A stretch of 57,402 bases of DNA, taken from positions 1 to 57,402 of the IMG/VR virus record IMGVR_UViG_3300034418_009574; one strand, written 5' to 3'. Source of the DNA: a virus. The notes under the pieces were generated by a model. It ran no database searches. It saw only the letters and a list, made by a program, of their open reading frames with translations, and was not told the origin of the DNA. Made by a program: the position numbers and the translations under genes. Below, in pieces: positions 1 through 9,118 of the stretch (positions within the stretch are counted from its first letter, which is position 1; the number at the start of each line of letters is the position of its first letter).

Positions 1-123
1 CCCGGCTCCGCCGGAAGCAGCGGCTGTCCAGTAACCTTTACTAGAGTTATAAGTATATGTAATTCCTCCGACGTCTTGAGTATCGCCGTCCGAAGGACTA
101 TCGGGAAAATTTATTACTGCCAT
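1..123 (-). CDS. Tail-appendage paralogue, N-terminal fragment (3' end outside window)
   Basis: A reading frame opens with ATG at base 123 and runs off the left edge of the window. The 41 visible residues begin MAVINFPDSPSDGDT and continue with an aromatic ITYTYNSSKGYW stretch, the same N-terminal cassette that starts the genes at 2743, 4319, 9108, 10333 and 36266. A purine-rich AGAAGGA lies about 7 bases upstream of the start. The distal part visible here (SGGAG) shares a 23-base identical block with 4197-4219 in a neighbouring paralogue, so recent duplication or recombination is likely. It is presumably another receptor-binding or decorating tail protein; the domain that would say so is not in view. 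Confidence 0.8.
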   Translation of the reverse strand, partial: MAVINFPDSPSDGDTQDVGGITYTYNSSKGYWTAAASGGAG

Positions 124-127
124 AATT

Positions 128-2743
128 TTATCCTTCTAAAGCTGCTGTGGGTGGAGTGAAGTTTGCTGTGTAACGTGCTAGGCCTTTGGTGATGCGGAAG
201 TCTGATATGTAGCCTGTAATAGTTCTTGTCGTTGGAGCATAAGCACCTCCGCCAAGATATAAATTTCCCCCTTCTGCTATTGTATAAGCGCCAGTGTAAG
301 TTGAACCGTCTTGCACACCATCTACAAACATTTTTGTATCATTGCCCGACCTTGTTACAGCAATATGAATCCAATTGCTAGTTTTTATATTTTGTGAGCC
401 AGTAATTATGTAAGTAGAAGAAGATGCCGAATGAACATACCAAGAAACATAATTGTTAGTAGTATTAAATTCTACACCCCAAGAGTTAGCTGTGGTGCCT
501 GGCGTACCTTTTGAGAATATTCCACCAACACTTGCCGCCGCAGATATATTGACCCAGCATTCAATGGTATAGTCTCCACTTCCCAGCTCAAAGCTGTCCT
601 CTGCTGGCACCATTAAATAATCACCATTACCATCAAAATACATTGACGAGCTTAGATACTTACTCTGAGTCGTAGATGACTTCACGTCACCGTTTAGCGT
701 CAAAGTCTGTACTGACTGCGACTTATCAATGATGCCAGCGTTCGTACCGTTAAGAAGCAAAGATGTATTTGTGATTGCTGTCAGTGGTGCTGTGGGTGGG
801 GTGAACGCAGAAGTGTAGACAGCAGTACCTTTTACAACTCGAAGATCAGTAATATTTCCCTTCAAGGAACCAGCAGCGCCATCCCAGTTACCTCCTCCAA
901 TTGCAGTACCTTGGCTTCCTTGATTTAAATCAAAATCTGTACTATCAGTAGTTGTTACATCTAATTCTCCATTTACATATAAGCTACATGTTGTGCCTGA
1001 TCTTACCAGTGCGACATGAGCCCAAGTATTATAAGGAACGTTAATTGTTCCTGCGAACAGACTGTTTGCTCCGCCCGACCCATTAATCCCGTATTTTGCG
1101 ACAAAAAATTTATTATTATAGCCAGTATGGTTATAGCGCAAAGAAAAGGAGGTAGTATTGAAACTTATACTAGAAATAATAGACGGATAATTAACTACTT
1201 GTCCTCCGTCTGAATAAAACCAACATTCTATAGTAAAATCACCGTCTAACGTAAAAGCAGAGTTACTTGGTATAGTCAAATAATCACTAGTTCCATCAAA
1301 ATACATTGACCCGCCGTTGGTACCAGCTGAATATTTAATGTAGTCATACGGAGCTGTAGGTGCTGACACAAATGTACTAGGAACAGTAAAAGTTCTGTTA
1401 TTACTTGAATAATCTTTTATTTCTAAACCCACACCTGTAAAGAAGGCATCGGTGGGGTTAGAAGTAGTCTGAGGCTCTGTTGGAGTAGTAGGAGCGTTTC
1501 CGCTGTATACGGCAGTGCTTAAACTAAATCGAGCTTCTTTTATATTTCCTTTGAAACGGCTGCTTGCAACACCGCCTATTATCCAATTACCAGTTGCACC
1601 GGGTGTTTCTGAATTAGAAAAACTAGTTTCTAGTGATCCATCAGCCCAATAATAATAAGTACCATTATATCTCTCCCAAACAAGATAGTGCCATTTTCCA
1701 TCTCGTAAATCAGTATTACACGTTGGAGTTTCTACACCAACGTTTGTATGAGTCATCATATATCCTGTTGTACCTGATACACCAAAGGCTTCTAATTGAT
1801 TTCCCCCACCATATTTTCCTAGCACAATAGCATCACCCGTATACCCATCAAGTTTCATCCAACATTCGAATGTCCAGTCACCAGGTTGTAAAGTAGAAAA
1901 CCCTAAATCCATTACGTTGGCACCATCACAGTAAATGCTATATCCACCATGGCGATACGGACTAAACGTATTTTGAGTTACATTTCCAGCTACAGTAATC
2001 GTATGACTATTGGTACTTGAATCTACAAAAGTATTATTGACTTGATTATTAGTACCTACTGATGTAATCAATGCAGTCGTATAGTTGCTGTTTTGTACCT
2101 GAAATGCCAAAGTAAACTCAGAAATTGCGGATGCAATATTCACACCGTCAGAAGCTCGGAATGTAAGTGAGAATGTTCCTGCATCTGCATCGTTTGTAGA
2201 TGGAGTAATTGTGAATACATTTGTGTTTGCTCCAGTGCCTTGTGTTACGGTCGCAGTATTTCCCGAAGTATCACTTGCTATACTATAAGTAATTGGAAGT
2301 CCTTCTGGATCTGTAGCAGTAATTGTAACTACAGTTGGAGTACCATCAGTTGCAAGACCATAGCTTGAAGAGGCTCCAGAAATAGTTGGATTTGTATTGA
2401 TCAAAGCAATATTATACCATCCGCTACCGTTCCATAGATATAGTCGATTGCTTGCTGTTACAAATGCAAGATCTCCTGCATTTGCAGTTTCTGGAAGCAA
2501 GTCTATAGTTGCGTAAACTGTAACACCGCTTTGATCCGCAAACTCAAGAGCTGTACCACCAGAATTTACTTTTGCAATCTGGCCCGCAGTTCCGAGAGCT
2601 GAAGGAGTGTCAGACAGTCCTGTAAAAGAAGTGACTGCTGTCTGTGAAGCAGCACTTTGCCATACTCCTAAAGTAGAGTTGTATACAAAACCCTGATGAG
2701 TATCACCATTTGAAGGACTTGCTGGAAAATTAATTGCTGCCAT
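128..2743 (-). CDS. Modular tail adhesin with three LamG/concanavalin-A-like domains
   Basis: An 871-residue appendage protein. It opens with the FPASPSNGDT cassette (residues 1-32), then a GLSDTPSALGTAGQ linker, a DLAFVTASNRLYLWNGSGW cassette and an Ig/cadherin-like module containing ATDPEGLPITYS and FRASDGVNIAS (to about 215). The rest is three repeats of a LamG/ConA-like fold, each with a S(I/M)Y(C/F)DG entry and a (F/I)ECW signature, at about 265-420, 475-655 and 690-865. Such domains usually bind carbohydrate, so a surface-glycan adhesin at the tail tip is the natural reading; this is inferred from the fold. It is 10 bases downstream of another paralogue and is preceded by a clear AAGGAG site. 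Confidence 0.8.
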   Translation of the reverse strand: MAAINFPASPSNGDTHQGFVYNSTLGVWQSAASQTAVTSFTGLSDTPSALGTAGQIAKVNSGGTALEFADQSGVTVYATIDLLPETANAGDLAFVTASNRLYLWNGSGWYNIALINTNPTISGASSSYGLATDGTPTVVTITATDPEGLPITYSIASDTSGNTATVTQGTGANTNVFTITPSTNDADAGTFSLTFRASDGVNIASAISEFTLAFQVQNSNYTTALITSVGTNNQVNNTFVDSSTNSHTITVAGNVTQNTFSPYRHGGYSIYCDGANVMDLGFSTLQPGDWTFECWMKLDGYTGDAIVLGKYGGGNQLEAFGVSGTTGYMMTHTNVGVETPTCNTDLRDGKWHYLVWERYNGTYYYWADGSLETSFSNSETPGATGNWIIGGVASSRFKGNIKEARFSLSTAVYSGNAPTTPTEPQTTSNPTDAFFTGVGLEIKDYSSNNRTFTVPSTFVSAPTAPYDYIKYSAGTNGGSMYFDGTSDYLTIPSNSAFTLDGDFTIECWFYSDGGQVVNYPSIISSISFNTTSFSLRYNHTGYNNKFFVAKYGINGSGGANSLFAGTINVPYNTWAHVALVRSGTTCSLYVNGELDVTTTDSTDFDLNQGSQGTAIGGGNWDGAAGSLKGNITDLRVVKGTAVYTSAFTPPTAPLTAITNTSLLLNGTNAGIIDKSQSVQTLTLNGDVKSSTTQSKYLSSSMYFDGNGDYLMVPAEDSFELGSGDYTIECWVNISAAASVGGIFSKGTPGTTANSWGVEFNTTNNYVSWYVHSASSSTYIITGSQNIKTSNWIHIAVTRSGNDTKMFVDGVQDGSTYTGAYTIAEGGNLYLGGGAYAPTTRTITGYISDFRITKGLARYTANFTPPTAALEG

Positions 2744-2753
2744 TGTTTACTCC

Positions 2754-4319
2754 TTACGTAAATATAAAGTTTTTAAACTGTGTTATAAGAGTATCTATAG
2801 GAGCACTATTATTCATTACTCCAACACCCCCTACCTTATGGCTCATAGTGCCTCTAGCAACATATCCTGCTACTGGGGAAGGCGCATTTGCCCCAAAAAA
2901 GGCCATATGATTATCATATGTTCCGTCTATAGGTAAGTAACATAAGCCATACCCTTGGGAACCTCCACTTGTAGTTTCATCAAGCCATGTATTATCAGTA
3001 ACATTATAAATTCTTGCATCAAAACCCGCACCCGCACCTGTCGCTAGTTGTATTGCAATAATGTACCATTTACCTGTAGTTAAAGAATTGCTCCCTGAAT
3101 AGTACCCGCTACTAGTTCCGAACGCCCAACCTGCTCCAGAGTATGCTATATCTTGTAAACCTCTACTAGAATTATCAACTGCACTTATACCAATTGATGC
3201 ACCCCCTAAATAATCATATTGCACAGCATATACTAGTATTCTATCGCTAGAGGTAGGATCAAAACTAAATGCGGGCATACCGGTAAAGAGTATAAGTTCT
3301 CCTGTATTATCTATTCTACCTGCATCATTTTGCAGTAAGGCATCTGAAACTGTATCGGCTAATGTTACTGTGGTTCCTCCACCACTTCCAATTATTTGTG
3401 TACCGTCGCCTGCTACTAGATAGGGACCATCAAAAAATTGTAAGCTAATTGTTGATGTTCGTGCACTAACATTTAATCCATCGCTAGCTTTTGATCTAAA
3501 TGTGAACGCTCCTGCGTCCGAAAGAGTTGTGGAAGGAGTAAAAGTAAAAGTACCTGCACTTTGACTTATTGTTGCCTGTGTTTGGTTGCTGGGGCTAGTA
3601 TCATAACTATATGTAATATCGAATCCTTCAGGATCAGTTGCAGCAACAGTAAAAGACGAAGTAGAGCCATCAATAGCTAGATCTATTCTTTCAGGAGGTT
3701 CTGTAGTCCATGTGACATCTTCGTTTGGGCCATTGTAAATTCTATCCCACTCTGTACCATCCCACATATAAAGTGCTTTTGTATCTTGAGCTACAGCTAG
3801 GTCTCCAAGAGTATTTCCAGTAGAAGGAAATGCAGCGAGGTTTGTATAAGACTGTGCGGATCCGTCAGCTCCGTCAGCTCCGTCAGCTCCAGGAACACTT
3901 GTACTAACCCACTGACTTGAGTCAGTATCCGTATAATAAATATACATAACTGCTTCGGAAGAGCTCCACCACAGGTCTCCTGCAGAAGGACTAGTAGGTG
4001 CTGTTTCTGATACAGTTACAGATGCACCTCCAGACGCGCCGCCTCCACTACCTGTAGGATTGCTTTGTACCCACTGATTTGCAGTGCCGTCATTATAATA
4101 TACAAATGTTTTGAGTACGCTCGGATCAAACCAAAGATCGCCTTCACTCGGACTAGTAGGTGCTGTTTCTGATACAGTCACCGAAGCGCCGCCTCCCCCG
4201 GCTCCGCCGGAAGCAGCGGTAGTTTTCCACGCACCTTTTGTAGAATTATATGTATATACAATTCCATTTATTGTTACTGTATCGCCGTTTGATGGGCTAT
4301 CAGGAAAATTATATGCCAT
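2754..4319 (-). CDS. Modular tail adhesin, cassettes A-B-B-C-Ig plus lectin-like C-terminus
   Basis: A 521-residue protein made almost wholly of cassettes found elsewhere in this window. Cassette A (FPDSPSNGDT, residues 1-33) is followed by two copies of cassette B (APTSPS.GDLW then YYNDG or YYTD, then QWV; about 45-143), a short Gly-Ala-Asp repeat, cassette C (GDLAVAQDTKALYMWDGTEWDR; about 157-197) and an Ig/cadherin-like module with DPEGFDITYSYD (about 205-297). The C-terminal 200 residues resemble the LamG-type beta sandwich of the next gene in overall composition but lack its repeats. Role inferred as a tail-tip receptor-binding or decoration protein. The start is supported by AAGGAG just upstream. 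Confidence 0.75.
   Translation of the reverse strand: MAYNFPDSPSNGDTVTINGIVYTYNSTKGAWKTTAASGGAGGGGASVTVSETAPTSPSEGDLWFDPSVLKTFVYYNDGTANQWVQSNPTGSGGGASGGASVTVSETAPTSPSAGDLWWSSSEAVMYIYYTDTDSSQWVSTSVPGADGADGADGSAQSYTNLAAFPSTGNTLGDLAVAQDTKALYMWDGTEWDRIYNGPNEDVTWTTEPPERIDLAIDGSTSSFTVAATDPEGFDITYSYDTSPSNQTQATISQSAGTFTFTPSTTLSDAGAFTFRSKASDGLNVSARTSTISLQFFDGPYLVAGDGTQIIGSGGGTTVTLADTVSDALLQNDAGRIDNTGELILFTGMPAFSFDPTSSDRILVYAVQYDYLGGASIGISAVDNSSRGLQDIAYSGAGWAFGTSSGYYSGSNSLTTGKWYIIAIQLATGAGAGFDARIYNVTDNTWLDETTSGGSQGYGLCYLPIDGTYDNHMAFFGANAPSPVAGYVARGTMSHKVGGVGVMNNSAPIDTLITQFKNFIFT
3862..3890. repeat. Short 9-bp tandem repeat encoding Gly-Ala-Asp
   Basis: Three tandem copies of a 9-base unit (ccgtcagct on the plus strand) encode a Gly-Ala-Asp collagen-like linker in the adhesin at 2754-4319. 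The equivalent linker in the paralogue at 9119-10333 has its own 9-base repeat near 10019-10051. Such repeats are likely to change copy number by slippage or recombination. Confidence 0.8.
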
Positions 4320-4329
4320 TAGTTACTCC

Positions 4330-5256
4330 TTAGAACCAAGACTCTGTTTCAGCAGGGCCACCGCCACCGCCTCCAGAGCCTGCAACATTACTTGCAATTC
4401 CTCTGGAAATATTATACTCTTTAATTGTTCCTTCCAATTTTTGAAGTTCTGTTAAACTAAAAGGAACTATACCACTATTTGCTCGAATACTTTCTCGAAA
4501 CTCCTCTAAAAGTGAAACAATAGAAGATCGTTTTGCGGAAATTTGCAGTCTTTCATTTACATTAAAAGTAGGAGCGGTGTATGAAGTAGGCACAGCCCGA
4601 GTTAAATTTGCAAAAGGATTTACAGATTGTAAAAGACCCGCCGCTGGAACAGTTGTTGTTCTATCTGGATCGAACATATACATTGCAGAATAATTATCAA
4701 ATGAATATGTTCCGGCTGTAAAAGTCTTTTCATATACAGCCTCATCAGTTCCACTGTCTTGAACAATATTTCCAGCATTTCCGATATTTGTCCAGCCGGT
4801 CAGATCAACACCACTCCAATTTGTTTGCCGTATCATATAAACAGTTGTTGTAAATATGAAAGTAATATCAATTGCATCACTTGTATTGATTTCTCGAGTT
4901 GCAACAAGTCCTTGCAAATCAACTCCAATATTTGACTGAGTATTTTGTAGATTATTATAGGTAGTCCAACTAGCTGTGGGACTATATAGTTGAAGCCCAT
5001 TTACTGCAATTCCAAGAGGCTGTGCCCAACTTGACGACAGTGTAACTCCAGAGTTTTCGACACTTAAAGTATCCGTTGCTGTCACCGTAGTAGACGCCCC
5101 CGTAGAATTTAATATAAAAGCTCCTAAGTCGTAAGTAGTGGTCCCTTGCAGAGACCACGCAGGATACCCATCTACATCTATAGTTAGCGTATCACGAGGA
5201 TACGCTAACTTTATAGAAGGATCAGAAGTTGATCTTATTGTAGCGGTATTTGACAT
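4330..5256 (-). CDS. Putative tail-appendage structural protein
   Basis: A 308-residue protein, mostly predicted beta-strand and rich in Ser, Thr and Asn. It lacks the FPDSPSNGDT cassette of its neighbours. A central module (about 155-200) with FTAGTYSFDNYSAMYMF resembles the C-terminus of the 9119-10333 paralogue (VSAGTYNLDTFSGMYFI), which ties it to the same appendage family. The C-terminal third changes character: a likely alpha-helical, Leu/Glu-rich segment (about 235-290) followed by a hexaglycine and an acidic tail ending ESWF. The helix could be an oligomerisation or attachment segment. It sits 1 base from the upstream gene, in the same transcription direction. No enzymatic motif is visible. 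Confidence 0.6.
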   Translation of the reverse strand: MSNTATIRSTSDPSIKLAYPRDTLTIDVDGYPAWSLQGTTTYDLGAFILNSTGASTTVTATDTLSVENSGVTLSSSWAQPLGIAVNGLQLYSPTASWTTYNNLQNTQSNIGVDLQGLVATREINTSDAIDITFIFTTTVYMIRQTNWSGVDLTGWTNIGNAGNIVQDSGTDEAVYEKTFTAGTYSFDNYSAMYMFDPDRTTTVPAAGLLQSVNPFANLTRAVPTSYTAPTFNVNERLQISAKRSSIVSLLEEFRESIRANSGIVPFSLTELQKLEGTIKEYNISRGIASNVAGSGGGGGGPAETESWF

Positions 5257-5257
5257 T

Positions 5258-7087
5258 TTAGATACTCACATTTGCTACGATATCACTTACACCAGAGGCC
5301 GTAATAATTATATCTACATTTACGTCCGCACTTGTAGAAGTGCTCACAGTCGTAGTAGTTGCTCCTCCTGCAAATGTCATTGTAGAACCCTCAATAGAAA
5401 GAGCCACCGTTGTAGCAATTCTATCCCCTGATATATTATAAGCACTTACTGCAACTGTACTATTAATATCGGTTCCTGTATGGTTATATGAATTAGAAGC
5501 AGGAGTAATGGTAATACGTACAGGAATAGACGGAGTAATTACATGAGTTTCCAAATATTCGGCATCTTTATTTTGTGCAGTTGCCATAATTCTGCCAGTA
5601 CTGTCTCTTCCAATTGAATAAATTTTATTCGTTAAAGTAGTTGATAACTCCCAACCATTGGTATTATCCCAATTATAGAAATAAAATGCATCTGCTCCCA
5701 TAACTCCAAGAAGAGTTTTTGCGTCATTAAAAAACATTGCATTTTTTGCAGTTTCAGGAATTGTAACGGTAGAATGATGAGTAAGTACAGTTGCATCAGC
5801 AGCATCTACAGAATAAGTAATAAAAGTACGACCATCCGTTGTGCTGTCATGAATACGATGCTCTCCCGCCATATACATAAGAGTGAGATAACGATTTCCA
5901 CCGCTTACAAAAGATTCGTTCCATACAACGCCTCGGAATCCATAGGAATCATTTGTAGTTCCCATAAGATTCAACATATGAGTGGAGCTTAAATCACCAC
6001 TAATTGATGTAACTTGGTCTCTTGTAAAAGTATCCGTAGTTTTATCCCACTTAAATACCCATGGGTGATAGTTATAGCTCGTATCAAAATACGGAGTATA
6101 CCATACACGATTTCCTGCACTTGCTGGATCTTCAAAATGTTTGGAAGAAAACTTTATCATTTGAGCCATTGTAGCGTTCATTGTACGAGCACCACCATAA
6201 CTAGTTCCTGCCGCTGCTGGAGCTGTGTTAAACGTATGAAGATCCGTTGTATTATTACTCGAATAATTTAATCGCGTAATATAGTGTTGGTAGTCCGTGT
6301 CGTGATGAGTGTACAAATACAACGGAAGATCAGAATTGTCAGCTCCAATATATTGAACCCAGTATGGGTTTCGTCGAGACAAATTCATATTCATCTGAGA
6401 ATCATCAAAATTGGAAAAGCTATTTCTTGCTATTCCCATCCAAGGTCTAAAGTTATAGCCCCATCGATTCGTTGCAGAAATTCCTCCCACATAATCACCA
6501 TTTGGGTCTTTGTGCACATAAATTGTAGGCATTTGAGTGTCACTTGAGCCTGTTGTTCCTCCATACCCCCAAATGTTTGTAGGAAGTACTTCATAAAGCT
6601 CTTTATTGGAAGGCACGTTGTACCATACATGAGTGTAATACCAATTATAAGAAATCATTGTTTCATTCCAAATAATTAACTCATTTCCATTTGCATCTGT
6701 AAAACGATTTAAGTAAGAACTAGGAGTATCCGGATCAATACAAAATTGATGCTCATACTGAACATTATTTAAGGTATTTGCTCCGTGGCCTCCTTCGTAA
6801 TGCCAGCAATACATTGTTTCGTCTGCAAGAACTTGACACATCGGAGTACCCGCGCGAAGAGTATATCCGTTACCGTCTGTATTTCGAGTATAATTCGAAG
6901 AGTCATTATAGCCCATTTGTGCTTTCTTTTCAGACGAGGCCCTCATCTGAATAGTTCCATTAAAAATCGGAGCAAGAGTAGTTTTGTCATAAGCATCGTG
7001 GTCCAAATAGATAGTATTCTTTCCAGGCCTTGGGTCCTCAAAAATTGTACAAACTCTAAAGGATCGTGCGTCTTTAATCTTTGCCAT
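5258..7087 (-). CDS. Putative tail-appendage protein, aromatic-rich with C-terminal Ig-like domain
   Basis: A 609-residue protein unlike its cassette-built neighbours. Residues 1-500 are unusually rich in Tyr, Trp, His and Asn and contain recurring (Y/F)W-type segments, compatible with a beta-propeller or other all-beta carbohydrate-interaction fold; I cannot name the family. Residues about 520-609 look like a bacterial Ig-like (BIG2-type) domain, with VRITITPASNSYN and a Thr/Ser-rich end. The AAAAACTGATGGC start context and the position between small tail genes make it part of the same late unit. Function as a receptor-binding or glycan-contacting tail protein is inference from position and composition. 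Confidence 0.6.
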   Translation of the reverse strand: MAKIKDARSFRVCTIFEDPRPGKNTIYLDHDAYDKTTLAPIFNGTIQMRASSEKKAQMGYNDSSNYTRNTDGNGYTLRAGTPMCQVLADETMYCWHYEGGHGANTLNNVQYEHQFCIDPDTPSSYLNRFTDANGNELIIWNETMISYNWYYTHVWYNVPSNKELYEVLPTNIWGYGGTTGSSDTQMPTIYVHKDPNGDYVGGISATNRWGYNFRPWMGIARNSFSNFDDSQMNMNLSRRNPYWVQYIGADNSDLPLYLYTHHDTDYQHYITRLNYSSNNTTDLHTFNTAPAAAGTSYGGARTMNATMAQMIKFSSKHFEDPASAGNRVWYTPYFDTSYNYHPWVFKWDKTTDTFTRDQVTSISGDLSSTHMLNLMGTTNDSYGFRGVVWNESFVSGGNRYLTLMYMAGEHRIHDSTTDGRTFITYSVDAADATVLTHHSTVTIPETAKNAMFFNDAKTLLGVMGADAFYFYNWDNTNGWELSTTLTNKIYSIGRDSTGRIMATAQNKDAEYLETHVITPSIPVRITITPASNSYNHTGTDINSTVAVSAYNISGDRIATTVALSIEGSTMTFAGGATTTTVSTSTSADVNVDIIITASGVSDIVANVSI

Positions 7088-7099
7088 CAGTTTTTCTCC

Positions 7100-7330
7100 T
7101 TAGGCCTGAGCTTGATACCAAGCTACTACTTCATTGAGGTCTGTCCAGTCTGCACGACTGCCATCATCTTGAGTTTTCCAAGGTTGTAAGACCACAGATG
7201 TGTGATTATTTTCAGAATCTACTACAAAAATTTCTGCAACTCCGTCTGTAAGAGTTGCGTGAAAATTTTCAGTAACGTCAACAGGGTTTCCATCTTCATC
7301 TGGAACCTGTATAATTTTTGTAAAATCCAT
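7100..7330 (-). CDS. Small conserved-looking protein in the tail-fibre array
   Basis: A 76-residue acidic protein starting MDFTKIIQVPDEDGN and ending VVAWYQAQA. It has no signal peptide or membrane segment. An AAGGAGATAATC ribosome-binding site directly upstream supports the start, and the gene is packed between two large appendage genes with 11-13 base gaps, so it is unlikely to be a spurious frame. I do not recognise the family. Small genes between tail fibres can encode fibre-assembly chaperones or adaptor caps, but nothing in the sequence proves that here. Confidence 0.65.
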   Translation of the reverse strand: MDFTKIIQVPDEDGNPVDVTENFHATLTDGVAEIFVVDSENNHTSVVLQPWKTQDDGSRADWTDLNEVVAWYQAQA

Positions 7331-7341
7331 AGATTATCTCC

Positions 7342-9108
7342 TTAAGTTCTCTTGTGGATAAATTGTAAATATAAATCTGAGCCAATAGCACTTGTACCAA
7401 CATTTGTGATATCGACAGTTAAGTAGTCTCCTTCAGCCATTGTCAAAGTAGGATTGCTAACTGTTCCACTTGTGTTTCCTGCAGAAACAGTTACTGTTTG
7501 AGCCGATGTTCCGTTTTTCTTTACATCTGCTACAACATCAGCATCCGCTAGACCCCCTAACTTCGCATTTATTTTACTAACTTCCAGATTGAATGGTGCA
7601 TACCATCTTTTAGTCCCTGTTCCAACCTCTAAAGACCCGATTTTATGCATATTTATTGCTAACGGCGTATTATCTCTAACAGTTGCAGGTAAAGACGTCG
7701 TTGTTGCAAATTGAGTTGTATTTGTTTCTACAATTTTTTCAATTTTTGCTTGAAATTGAACAGTATCATCTAGATATTCTCCCATATCTTTTACTTTGAA
7801 TTTGTCCGTTGTGGCATCATATACAAGACACAAGTTTCCAATATCTGCAACAGTAGGAACTGGCTTAACTTCTACTGGAGTAACGTGTCCTTCTTGATCA
7901 TGTTGAAAAAATAATCTATAGTTTCCATTTTCGTAAGTCTCTACTTCGAGAGGCTTAATATTTATTTGCCCTCGCATAGCAGAATGATTACCGCACTGAT
8001 AGTACAAAGTATCCGGCGCGTCGCTTGGAACTACAAATACTAAAGTTCCACTTTCGTTTCTGGAGCCTGTTACACCGCTTGTATACTCTCCTATATAACT
8101 TCCTGCTGAAAAATTTGTTCCATCATCTGTTGTTAAGTAGAAAGGATGGCCCGAAAGAGAAGCGTCTAAATTGAAAGTATAAGTTCCTCCCTTGTAAAGA
8201 GGGCCAAGAGTAGGATTGTTTCCAGAAGCAGTTCCACTAAAGGTGTAGTACCCTGTCGTTGCAAATTCAACATCATAAGTTACAGTGGGAGCAGTAAGAG
8301 TAGGTGCTGTAATTGTTGAGGGTACAGCAATAACAAGTCTTTGAACTTCAGTAGCTTGTCCTCCATTTATTGCAGGATTTGTAACTCCTGTAACATTAAG
8401 TGTGGAAGTAGACCAACTTACATTATTATCTGTGCCTGCACCTTCAATCCACTTTAAATAAATTTTATGAGTTTGAGTCATACTACCATGAAGGTCGTGT
8501 GCCGCAAAATTATTTACTGTATAAGTTCCCTGATTATATAAAGGTACTACAGATTGCTGTTGATTTTCAATCTTTGTTCTAGCATAAGCTACTGTTCCTG
8601 CATCCCAAGTCCATAGCCAATCTGCCCCATGGCCTGCCGTAGGATCGTCTACATTAATTGTAAATGTTTCTGGAGTAATTGAAAGGTCTACTTCAAAACC
8701 TGGATTAGTTGCTAAATCTTGTTGTACTTGAGTAAAATTAACGGCACCTGCTGTAGTTGCTGTAGTAGTAGTTTTTCCATCTTGAGTTACAACTAAAGCT
8801 GTAGGGTTTGGAACTTCTGTAGTAGGTGGAGGAATAATTGCAATATTACCATTTGTTTCATCTGTTGTAATTTTTGCATCCCCGAGATTAATTGTTCCCG
8901 CAGATACATACAAGTCTCTCCACTTATTTGTAGAAGACCCCAGATCATAAACTTCATTTCCTACAGGAAGCCAATGTTGTCCAACATTTACAGGCAGTCC
9001 TTCTGGATCTGGAGTCCAAGCGCCCACAGTAGAGTCATAAGTAAATGTCTTACCTCCTGAGGTATGTGTGTCGCCGTTATTTGGACTGTCTGGAAAATTT
9101 ATTGCCAT
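7342..9108 (-). CDS. Modular tail appendage with intact cupredoxin-like (type 1 Cu) domain
   Basis: A 588-residue protein. Cassette A (FPDSPNNGDT) covers residues 1-33 and is followed by a YDLGSSTNKWRDLYV cassette (about 53-68) that recurs in other fibres of this window. A beta-rich region (about 130-270) precedes a cupredoxin-like domain at about 283-385. That domain shows SGHPFYL with His321 and YYQCGNHSAM with Cys372, His375 and Met378. The Cys-x2-His-x2-Met spacing plus an upstream His is the classical type 1 copper ligand set, as in amicyanin. The C-terminal about 100 residues (from residue 490) form another beta domain that could be receptor-contacting. Copper binding is predicted, not shown. 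AAGGAG lies upstream of the start. Confidence 0.75.
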   Translation of the reverse strand: MAINFPDSPNNGDTHTSGGKTFTYDSTVGAWTPDPEGLPVNVGQHWLPVGNEVYDLGSSTNKWRDLYVSAGTINLGDAKITTDETNGNIAIIPPPTTEVPNPTALVVTQDGKTTTTATTAGAVNFTQVQQDLATNPGFEVDLSITPETFTINVDDPTAGHGADWLWTWDAGTVAYARTKIENQQQSVVPLYNQGTYTVNNFAAHDLHGSMTQTHKIYLKWIEGAGTDNNVSWSTSTLNVTGVTNPAINGGQATEVQRLVIAVPSTITAPTLTAPTVTYDVEFATTGYYTFSGTASGNNPTLGPLYKGGTYTFNLDASLSGHPFYLTTDDGTNFSAGSYIGEYTSGVTGSRNESGTLVFVVPSDAPDTLYYQCGNHSAMRGQINIKPLEVETYENGNYRLFFQHDQEGHVTPVEVKPVPTVADIGNLCLVYDATTDKFKVKDMGEYLDDTVQFQAKIEKIVETNTTQFATTTSLPATVRDNTPLAINMHKIGSLEVGTGTKRWYAPFNLEVSKINAKLGGLADADVVADVKKNGTSAQTVTVSAGNTSGTVSNPTLTMAEGDYLTVDITNVGTSAIGSDLYLQFIHKRT

Positions 9109-9118
9109 TGTTTACTCC

